64,000 bases of DNA, taken from NCBI GenBank assembly GCA_002633025.1, contig NMRB01000361.1:352474-416473 (forward strand), read 5' to 3'. The DNA comes from Notospermus geniculatus (Eukaryota; Nemertea; Pilidiophora; Heteronemertea; Lineidae). Shown piece after piece: positions 1 through 10,700 of this stretch. Below the pieces are notes generated by a model that saw only the letters and a list, made by a program, of their open reading frames with translations, did not search any database and was not told where the DNA came from. How positions within the stretch are numbered: position 1 is the stretch's first letter; every line of letters begins with the position of its first letter. Made by a program: the position numbers and the translations under genes.

Positions 1-244
1 GGTCAGTAGAGCCACAGAAGTATTGTAAAGAAATACTTTCATGGACTGACAGTCATAGACATCAATCTGTGTAGACTTACTACAACACACTGTGCACAGG
101 AAATGTACATGTGATGTGTGTCCAGCATGCAGACAAGATCAAGTGTTTCTCAAGAAGTCAAGGAAGAAGTGACGGAATGAAAAAATTGGCCCCAATTTTA
201 TCATTTCTTGCCCAGCCATCAGTCACAGAAATTACAAAATAATC

Positions 245-1242
245 AACTATTACCTTAAAATAAAGGTTCTGACAGGCTTAAAGTTTCATTGTTGCCATAA
301 TTCACCGCAAATACGGGTGTTTTAATCTAAAGGATGGGATCTTTTCGATCTTTTTGTTAATTTTTTCTTTAGTTGTTGTTGTCGTTTTAGTAAACCTGGT
401 TTGCTCGACTCTACCTCAGCCGCAACCGCGCCCGACCTCAACCGCTGGGGCGGGCGGGCCGGCCCTCCGCGCGTGGTGGGTCCCAGCTGTCTTAGAAGAG
501 GCTGTGTTTCAACTCGAATTGATTGTTGCAAACGATCTGCCGAAATTCCATCGGTAAATTCAGGCATGAATCGATGTCAGTTACAGATGTAACAGGAAAA
601 GTTATCCAACGTAACGATGTCCGTATCGGGTAGCCTTATCAACTGGGGCGGCCTCTTTTTCCTCCAGAGAGGACATTCTTTCCATTGTTGATATGTAACG
701 AAGGAGGAAAACTGGGATCTCAGCTAATGGCCCAATTGAAACTGAAAAGGGCCCGGAGATTACTAGGCCTTCGAACGGTCCATCTTCCACTTGTCGCTAT
801 CGAAAAGATAAATTTGCGGTCACGGGCACTTGTGACTTGTCCAAAGACCAACTGATTTGTGACTGGCACGGAAAGTCCCATGATAGGCGGCCTGTAATTG
901 CGGGATCTTGATTAGTAGGCCCAGTACCCTAATTTGGACAGTGACCCTCTTTTCGCGGAGAGAGTTTATTTTTAGTGTGACTCTTTGATTCCTTTTACTA
1001 TTTGAACGGTATTGAGGATTATTTTCGAACTTTCGTCTCGAAATCACAGTAAGTATAGTAATCCTACATTTATCCAAGCAAATCTGATGGTGTGTCAGGA
1101 GTGGTTGTCCACTTCATTAATGTGCAGTAGATGTTACACGAGTAGGCCTACTCGCCCACACCCATGAAGAGTCCGTTTTATCATTCGCATGGTATGGCGC
1201 GATGCCCTAGTCCCCGAGTCTCAACTAGTGTCCTGGAAAGCA
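245..1242. repeat. Dispersed ~1 kb repeat, copy 1
   Basis: Nearly identical to 13146-14156 in the same orientation, differing by scattered substitutions and small indels. Shared sequence starts at about AACTATTACC and ends at about CTGGAAAGCA; the flanks differ completely, so the edges are sharp. It contains a GC-rich core near 410-480. I see no terminal inverted repeats, no LTR-like TG...CA ends and no recognisable protein. It could be a non-autonomous transposon or a segmental duplication. Confidence 0.85.
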
Positions 1243-1806
1243 TTAAAGCCCGCCGCACACGAGAGAAATCAGCTGAGCAAAATGTCATTCGAGGATTTTG
1301 ACTCAATCAACTCAGTTCTTACCTGTATAAAATTGTTCCCAATCCCAAAATGTTCTACTTGGTATCTGTCAGCTTCTCACTGACCATATCGTAAAAATGT
1401 TACTCAACAGTCATTCACACAAACAGATTCCCATTGCAGATACATCGCTTAAAAAGTCACAACTACATACAAAAGCTCTGTACATATATACCACTAGAAG
1501 AAAGCAATTATGCACCGAATACATTGCACATTAATAATATCGTGTTAGACTAGGATACAAACTGTAGCCTCGATCATTAACTTGTGTTTGGTCAACAAGA
1601 CTATCCACATTTTTACAATTTGTACAGAACATGTTATATTCATTTGAACTTCGACTGAAATCAGAGACTATGAAACATTATATCATCATTTGTGTTACAA
1701 ATACCAACCCACGGCTCACACAAGATGTGATAATGGAAATGTGCTCTTGGGGCCGGCGCCATCAAGAGTTTCTATGGAAAAAACCCCACACAACTATGGA
1801 AAACTA

Positions 1807-2006
1807 TTTGTGACCCACTCCAGCAAAAGTAGGTGCATGTCCCAACCGAGGAAAGAGAATGGCTTTACAACAGAATAGCTGAAATGTACGTCTCTGCAGG
1901 TTGACAATACCAGTGGACAGCAGTGATAATAGTGGAGTAAACTGATGACCGATAATGATCACCTGTGACAAGCACCTACAATGTACTTTTGCTGGGTCAC
2001 ATTTTT
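1807..2006. mobile_element. MITE of the GTGACCC family
   Basis: Inverted-repeat element with ends TTGTGACCCACTCCAGC and GCTGGGTCACATTT. Its right half, read in reverse, matches the outer element at 30265-30595 in a Dicer intron, and its ends match those of 3032-3236. It has no coding capacity. It preserves the empty form of the site into which another hairpin inserted at 30339-30470. Confidence 0.75.
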
Positions 2007-3031
2007 CATAGACATGACGTTTTTTTGCCCATTACTCGACTCTGGCAGAAATTCGACCAGCTTGGACAATGCTATGACACTTCAAACATTTGCTGAGTAA
2101 ACACTAAGCTCAGGGTGTGAAGGCTCTTGAAACNTGCAACGAGGTGGCCATAGGTTCAAAGCTTACAAAAGCATCGTTTAATTTATATACTTTAAGTATT
2201 TCAACATGAAACCATGACAATTGTCAACACAATATTCAACTCAAATTCCTTTAGTTTCAACCGATCATATAAAATTTCTCTTTTTGTGTTTACCTAAACA
2301 CCGTGCACTCTGTTACATTCAACTTTAACCCTTGCGGGGTAAGATGGCAGAAAAATCAAATTACCACACTACATTCCCAAAATTTAAAAATCTCATTCAA
2401 AAATTGGCCATCTATGCTGAAGCATTAATTACAATGTGCCTATCATATCAAGCAACTCGCTATCAGCTTACTTTATGTCATTCACATGCAATATATAACT
2501 TATCAAATTGCATGATAAAATGAAGACTGCAGAAGAGATACAGAATTCATGAAAACCGAAAAAAAACAGGCAACTTGCACAAGAGTTTGAATAAATCAAT
2601 GGTTAAGAAAATGAAAAAGAAGCACTTGAGTGGTAAAATTCAATTCGGTCATGCATGTAAAATAAACTGAAAGTTGTATGCCAAGAAAAACTTCTTTCAG
2701 ATCACAAGAAAAAGGGAATCTAAAAAAGAACTGACAAAAAAGTAATGTATGAAGGAAACTGGATATCATCAAAAATAGATAAGCTCGCTTATTTATTTTT
2801 GATATCATTCTAGTGTGCAATGGTTGTGTATTGCTTGTAGTTATCACCTGATGTGCTTACTGCTTGTGTGTTCACCTTCACTCTCAAATGATTATCGTCA
2901 ACAAAGAGTTGTACTTTTGAAATATCAACATTAGAGCCAAGGGCCAAATATATACAGCAATATTGGCTCTCATCTCAGACGACAATAGGTAAACTAATGT
3001 CATGCAGGAGGAAACCGGAGCCTTGGAGGAT

Positions 3032-3236
3032 ATTTGTGACCCGCTCTAGCAAAACCAGACGCATGTCGCTCTTACCTTGGCAGGTTGAGACCAAATGTTT
3101 GTCAGTTTCAGTATTGTCTGCCCATTATGGAAGCTGAAAGAATCTATTTCTTCCGTTCTTTCCTGGCGTCATCTCGGTTCGTTTAGGCTTACCTTCTGAG
3201 CGACATGCGACTCTTCGCCAGAGCGGGTCACATTTG
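3032..3236. mobile_element. MITE of the GTGACCC family
   Basis: About 205 bp with imperfect terminal inverted repeats: TTTGTGACCCGCTCTAGC on the left and GCCAGAGCGGGTCACA on the right, followed inward by GCATGTCGCTC / GAGCGACATGC. The ends are related to 1807-2006 and 30265-30595. No protein is encoded. Confidence 0.75.
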
Positions 3237-3302
3237 CACTCATCAGGGACATTGTCCTCCCAATCATATACTGAATGCTCTGTTTGTATATGATATGACT
3301 GC

Positions 3303-3440
3303 ATACGCTGTCAGCGTGGTGCAGTGGAAACACCTTGCCTGTCCACGCTGAGGTCCTGGGTTCAATCCCCAGTCAGACCTGAACTTCATGTGATAGAGAG
3401 GGCGACTCTCTTTGATTGCGTGGTTTATTTATTTATCACA
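3303..3440 (+). mobile_element. tRNA-derived SINE
   Basis: Contains an A-box-like TGGTGCAGTGG and a B-box GGTTCAATCCC about 50 bp apart, then a non-tRNA body (GAGAGGGCGACTCTC...) and an AT-rich end. It does not fold as a functional tRNA: the acceptor arms do not pair. A diverged relative with the same GAGAGGGCGA block is at about 19846-20010. Confidence 0.6.
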
Positions 3441-4788
3441 TGAGAGTGAAGGGGTTAGCCAACGGTTTCTATAAAATACTGGTTTCACCTCTGTTACCAA
3501 TGGACTAGTCTGAAAAATTTGAAAAGGTATCATTATTGAAGAAAGCATTGGCAAGATGGAAAAGCTTAACGGAAGATAAGCAAGATTTTCGATGTACATG
3601 AAGAGGCAGAAACTTCCATCAAAATGGAAGGACGAATTACTAATTGAAAGGCACATATCTGTTGATAATAATTTAACAAGACAAGATAGGCTATAGAAAT
3701 CAAGTCGGAACAGAAAGAGCTTCCATGAAGAAAGTGCCATGAAGAAATTTAAAGAGGGATGGTTAAATTTTTGATTTTCAGGAGGTTGAGGGCCTAGCCT
3801 ACATGTAGTCCAGGTTGAGATTGGTCAAATGGTCCCATTTTAAAACTTTGGTCCTCATTATCATGCATCAAGAATACAGCAGAGTTTGTGCCCTGAGACT
3901 GGAGACAGGAGTAAATGCAGGTTGTCATGGTCATTATAGTGCGTTCTGAAGAAGCAAGGGAGTTACAAAGAACCACAGCACCACCATAGAAACTCTTTTT
4001 GAACCTTGTGTCAATCAAAGCTGCCTTGCAAATGGAATTAATGCATCAATCATTGCATTTGACAGAGTGACTAACGACAGCTCAAGAAATGATGTTGAAC
4101 ATACTGAACATTAAGGTGACCAAGAGAACGTACTTAACACAAGTGAGATGGCCTAGTAGGCCATCCTGAGGTTTTCAGTGGTCCTTAGCAATCCCCCCCC
4201 CCCCCAACACGCACACGTCACCGACCCACTAACATTTGTGGGTGGCGATGTTGGGAGTGAGCACTAAGAACGACTGATTACCTCAAGAAGTAGGCCCTCC
4301 CTCCATCATCTATGTAAAGGCTTGCTTGAGACTTAACTGAATTCACTATTTCTCAGAAATGATTTCCCTTACCTACACAGCTAAAACAATCAAGGCCTAT
4401 AGGCAGGGAATGGATGGAAAATCAACTAAGTCCACATCAACAGAATACAGTTAAAATAGTCTGCTATCAGAGCTTTGATTTGGGCATCCCATCCAGTCCC
4501 AAAACACCATAATAATCAGTGATTCTCAATCCCTTCATTACTGCACACAAAGGGAGCGAGTGCTAAGAACAACTGATTACCTCAGGATGCATAACACCCA
4601 AGCATTTCTATTGTAGTCATTGTAGTCACCATGCCAATAAAAGAATCTGACCCTCAACGAATTTGCACCCGAATCCCAGAATCCTGCCTACAGGCCTGAA
4701 GTACACCCCATTCTAGATCAAAGACCTCCCGACACTAACCAGTCCCTGCTTAGTCAAGTCCCACTACGAAGCAAGCCTACTGTTTTTG

Positions 4789-7700
4789 TCAGAACTCAAA
4801 CCTATTGAGAACCTGTTGTACATAACCCCTCAAATGTTCGGCTAGTACCTCAGGATCCAGATCTTCTTCATTGTTGGCTGCATCCTCACTCGCTGCATCG
4901 CTGTCGCTGTGAGCTCGCTTGGAGGCAGAGTCTTGATGCCTCTCAGCAGAACGTGTGCGCCTCTCCACTAACTTGTCCGATGATTTCGACTTCCTGGGAA
5001 TGCTTTCGGTGTCCGATTCATACTTATCGTGATAATACTTCTCATAGAAATTAAGGCGTCGTGAACTTTTCGGACTGCTGATGTTCGACTCCAGTTTCTG
5101 GAGACGCTCCTTGATCATGTGACCTTTCTCCCTGCGATTCACCACGACACGTGGCAGCGGGGGTCGGTAACGACTCTGGCTCCTTTCCTCCAACATCTTT
5201 ATTGTGTCCCTTATAGTTAGACCCTGTGGGTGAAACGGTTTCTCCCGTTCCTGATCAGAATCAAAACTACCACCAGCATCTTTGTGTCCACCGCTTGAGG
5301 AAATCTTACGAGGTTTAGGCTGAGAGTCTTCACTGAAATCAGATTCAGAGTCTAACACTTTTGGCACCACTAGATTCTCTAAACCTCTTATAAACTCCTC
5401 ACCGGTATCCAAATTCCCGCCCTCAGGGTCTGACATAGTCCCTAAATCCTCATGCTTGGACCCCCTGTCATGATAGGCCAGAGGTGGTTGTCGTTCTGGG
5501 GAAGACTCTTTACTTGGCATGGTACTCGAAGGCACCGATGCAGCACCAATGATGATATCGCGATTACTATACTGAGGTCGTGGGGGTCGCTGTCGTGGCA
5601 ACACCGTACCTAATTCAATTGGTTTGTTAGGTCCACTCTTACCGTTAGCGTTCTCACTCTTTTCAAACCTATTCTCCTTGAACGCCTGGAACTGACGAGC
5701 CAGAAATCCAGGATCTTTTCGGTCCCTCCTCAATCTAGCACTATAAGATCTAGCAAGTTGGTAAACTAACTTGCTGCGCTTCTCACGTTCAGCCAACGCA
5801 TCCGAGTCACTACCATCGTCCTTTTGGTATCCGCTCTTGGACTCACTCCCATTTCGACTGTTGCGGAGATTACTGATCTTTGACTTGACTTTCGTGACCT
5901 TCGTTTTCAGCGTACCCATGAAAGAATCGCCAGACGAATGTCCGGTACCAGTCAGACTGGCCGTATCGCTGGCTGTCTCTGGGGGTGGAAACAACTCTTC
6001 ACCCTCCTCTACCTCAACTTCTGGAATCGGGAACTTCGGAAGCAGTGGCCCGTCAGAAGAATTTGCAATGTACTCCTCGAGATCATTCCAGATATCAGGA
6101 CTAGGGCGAACATCGTCTGTGCTCGTCATTGGTGAATCTGTCTCCCAGTTCAAGGTCGGGCTTATAAAGAACTGCGGCGGGCGATGATCGGGGCTACACT
6201 CAGCACTACAGGACTGGCGGAAGGTGGAGTTACCATTTGATGCTAACTCGTCCTCAGACTGGCTACGGCATTTGGAACGCAGGTTTGGAAGTGTGTGATA
6301 GAGCTCGCTTATGGTGGTCCTAAAGGACGAGCGCATCCCTTCTGTGTAAGATTTCTGTGGCGATAACGTTGGTCTCTTGCCCTTTTCCTTGCGGGGGCTT
6401 AATCTGGTCTTGGATAGAAAGAGTGATGATAGAGACAGGCGGGGTGTCGACGTCTGAGGCAGCGGAGCTTCACTGACACTGTGCATCCCAGAAAAAGAAT
6501 GTGAGCGATTGACTGATGACTTCCTTTCAAAGTTATCAGGGAAAGACAGAGTTCTTTCTCTCAAAGCTTTACCCTGTTTTGAGCTACTCGGCAGAGATTC
6601 CTGACTACTGTCGTCGAGATTCCAAATCGGTGATTCAGACCTTTTGCCAGCGTTTTTGTTCAGAGCGCATTTTGCATTCACAGCGATGTCTGCCATATGC
6701 CTACGATAGGCGTCCCCAAATGTCACGTTGTCGTACACCCCCTTCCCCGACCCATCGGAGGCATACTCGTCACTTTTATTTCCATTTTTATCATCCTTGT
6801 CACCACTCTTCCCCATAGCACCATTTAGTCTATCAATCAGAAATTTCGAAAAGTCAATCTCAACATAATCCCCCGATCGGTCCCTCTCTTCTCCAGATGC
6901 CACTGAAGTATTTTGCAACGAACTGCTGTAACGCAATGTCATGTATTCATCCTCAGATTCATCCTCTGTGGCAGGCTGTGACCTTGAACTCTGACCTTCA
7001 CATGCCAAGGTCACATACTCATCATCAGAAACAGCTTGCTGTCTGCCATCAATAAAAGGTATGGCTGACTGACTACTACTAGAATGTTGAGAAGCCTCCA
7101 TAAAGTCCATATCCGAATCCAGATCTGTATCCAAACTCTCCACAGAGCTACTCATCTCTTCTTTAATTTGTCCATGGTACTTCTGACGGTACTCAGTCGC
7201 AAATGAATTTGAGTCAACTCGATTCAGTTCTGTGGCCATCCTGAAACTTGCATGCCGTTTCGCATGCCTTGGTCTACCGCCATAAGCACCATCGACCTTT
7301 CTTGGTTTCTCCCTCCTCTCAACGCTCTCTGACTCCGAGATTTCTTTTTCCGGTGACTGATGATCATCTGTCGCCGCGTGATGATCCTTAGATTTTAACG
7401 TGCTCATACCGTAGTCAATACTCTTACTCCTTGGTCTCTCTCTAGGCTTGGTGGAACGTCCACGCAGTGTGACTGTTGAATCGTCCTGCAAGAGGAAAGA
7501 AAAGTAAGAGCCTGACCTCCTTCCAGCTTGGAATAGACCCAAGCTTTGAAGAACTGCAGAATTTCAGCAAGTTTGCCACCTCGTGAAGTGTACCTCATCT
7601 TTGTCAGAGTACCGTTATTCAAGTCAGTGAAGTGTGATTGTGACATCCATACCTTGATATCAACTTTATGTACTGACATGAAATAATAACGATACAGCCC

Positions 7701-10700
7701 TGTCTAAAACCAGACACCGACTCCCAAGACTTGGAGTAAACTAAAACCAACTTTGGTTTCGATGATTGCTATGCAAAGAGAGTAGGCCTAGTTCTGGTCT
7801 ACCTGATCTTGCTGTTAGTGACATCAAAAACAATATGCGTTAGTTTAACAATACAATTACAAGGAATGTAGCATAAACAATAGGCTGGTGTCTTCTCGCG
7901 CAAGGGAACTGCTACAAGAGATTGAACAGTGATCGACTGCTTTGCGATTGTATGACAAATTGGTACACGGTAGTAGTTTGGAAAACTCCACCATTACACC
8001 TTCAGGGTAGATTCATACTTCTCCATTTTGCGCTTGTGCGTTCCCTATGTTTATGTGTGGTACCAATAAAATAAAATTACTTTTTCTACCACGCACTCAC
8101 ATAGGAAATGGACAAGCGCAATGCGCAAAGTATGAATTGGCCTTTACAAGCAAAATGGATGCAAATGAAGGGTGCTGTTAATAAAGTGCTGTCTGTATTC
8201 ATGCATGTAATTGTAAAATTTGTCAGTTCAAGAGATGAAGCATGCAATAAGTATCGACGGTAGTTTGTTGAATTTTGGACAAGACAGAAAAAGAGGAATA
8301 AATGTTAATGAATGTGAAGACAGACAGGAAATGCTGTGCTAAAGGACTTTGCAGCGGGGAGATGCATATCAGAATGGGAGTTGGAATAATAGCAGGTATT
8401 GAACTCAGCTGAGGTCAGCACCAGTGATAATGGCTCTGAACTCAGCTGAGGTCAGCACCAGTGATAATGGCTCTGAACTCAGCTGAGGTCAGCACCAGGG
8501 ATACTGGCTCTGACTTCAGCTGAGGTCAGCACCAGGGATACTGGCTCTGACTTCAGCTGAGGTCAGCACTAGGGATACTGGCTCTGACTTCAGCTGAGGT
8601 CAGCACCAGGGACAATGGCTCTCAACTCACGCCAGGGTTAAGGGCTCTCACCTCACTCAGCTGAGGTCAGCACATGTCATGGGACAAGGGCTCTTACTTC
8701 AGCTGAGCCAGCAGTCAGGATGATCTGAACTCGGATGAGTCGGCTGTAGGTGAGCGGCAAGGCTGGAGAAGTAAGCAAGCATAGGGGCAGCGGCTCTAAA
8801 CTCAGCAGGGGTCAGCACTAGAGATAACGCCAATCAGCACTGTGGTGAAGTTCATCAGTAACCAAGGAAACATGCAGATGAAAAACAGTACCAGATCTCG
8901 CCACCGCATCAAGCAAAGCAAACATGGAACATATGATCAAAATGCAAGAAAGGAAAACATTGTTTGACAATGGCACACACCTTCACGGGATTGACTACAA
9001 TGAGCGATGGCATCTTTATATTAGGCGTGCTCATCTTTCGCCTCAACGTAGGTGACTAAACAAAAGTTGTGAAAAAAACCATGAAAATCACAAATTTGTT
9101 ACAAGACAATAACGAAAGCATCGCTCTGTACGTGTGATGATGACTACAAACAAAGCTTTGATTAAGTGAGCAAACTATTATGTTATCCTTCATTATAAAC
9201 TAGCCAAGGACTTGAGTAGAGATGACAACAGCACAGATGTGATCAATGTAATGATATCAACCACCAAGGATCATCTCCAAAGGAGTTAGCAGACAGTCAT
9301 GAAGAGCACTCAGAGCTTGACCAGTTGTGGTAGTTAAGATGTGAGCACCACAGTTATTTTGAGAGAAAGGCTATCCTCTTCATCAGGACACATTTCGAAG
9401 GACACAGCCGACAGTGCGACAGCCCAAACCATATCTCCATCCATGTAAATCCCACCATGAAAGGTTTGATAGACACTTACAGTTTTGGGGCTGGGTAAGA
9501 AGAACTCTGAGTTCTTTCTTTGACCTTTCTTTCCACGTTGGGATTTCAGAACGAAATCTGCAAAAGGAGGATTGCATCAATTTAATCAGCAACCAAATTG
9601 GTCGTGTGTCTAACTTGTGGTATGTGTGTAAGAACTGAACATTGGTCCGTCCTCAACACAGAGGTGTCTGCTAAGGGAGGTTACAGTGTATTAGTAAATG
9701 TCTCATCATACCTGGAATAAAAGTGCCTGATTTCCGTCTTGCACCCCGCCTCTTCTCAAGGTACTCTGGAGCTGCATGCCGTTTTGGGTCTGCATGTTCA
9801 GGAGTAGACTTTTCCTCTGAAAATCCAATTGAATCATAGTGTTATCACATACTCGCCTTTGCAATGGAGGTTAAATCCTCTTTCCATTAAATACATCATT
9901 CAGAGAGCACTTAACAAAACCATCCAGTTCTTACTGATTACCGGTAGTCTGACAGTACAGACACCAGCATGATATAGGAGCCCCAAATAAATTGTACGGA
10001 AATCAACAAAGGTAAACTGCCCATTGAGAGCTGGCACGCAACAGAAATCTCTCACGTGGAGCAACACCTTTACTTGATAAACTCTCAAAACATCCCACCT
10101 TTTTCATTTCCCAGCATCATGACCAATGCCTTGGCCTTCTCGGGAATGACAGCGTTGTAATTCTCCAGAATCAAGCGTTTTATTTCATGGCACCATTTAC
10201 GTTTGTGATCGAGATCCTTGGCCTGCATCGTGTAAAGTGGTTCTTTTGGGATACTCTCAATTAACATCAGGTTGGAACACTAAAAGAGAACATATTGGTA
10301 TTTGATTTTTTCCATCAAGGCCAAAGCCAGAGCATTATTGGCCTTGGTGTGGAAGAGGCCACCTCAAGCTACTCATGTTCCTCACTTAGATGGGGTCTTT
10401 TATTGGCCTTGCAAAGGCACAAGGTACAAGGCAGTACTGTTCCCAGTCACATGGGACCCACATGAAGAGTTGTGAATGATTTATGCCATGCCTGTAAATG
10501 ACCTGAAGTGTCGATGGAGATTTACCTTTATACAGTCTTTACAAATGAGAGTATGAGAGCCATCCTCCTTCCTCTTGGTGATCAGTAAGACCTTCTCAAA
10601 TAGGAAGAGATGGCGATGGCCTTTAGCACCGTGCATGCGGAACACATCCTGAAAGGGGACACAGATAAAGTTAACATTTGTTACCATTCCCACTATTCCT

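Larger units (their letters stand above)
1243..4788. other. Intergenic / PLEKHG 3' flank, no supported gene
   Basis: No open frame here resembles a known family. The stretch holds two inverted-repeat elements (1807-2006, 3032-3236), a tRNA-derived SINE (about 3303-3440), a 13-base poly-C run near 4193 and AT-rich unique sequence. The 3' untranslated region of the minus-strand RhoGEF gene must lie in its right-hand part, but I could not fix a polyadenylation site. Confidence 0.5.
7486..8980. other. Intron of the RhoGEF gene
   Basis: Intron between coding exons 9055-8981 and 7485-4789. It holds a palindromic element (8010-8139) and a 37-bp minisatellite (8401-8710). No further exon was recognised. 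Confidence 0.7.

Noticed and set aside
3303-3375. tRNA gene
   Set aside because: A-box and B-box are present but the arms do not pair into a cloverleaf; a SINE tail follows. Treated as SINE.
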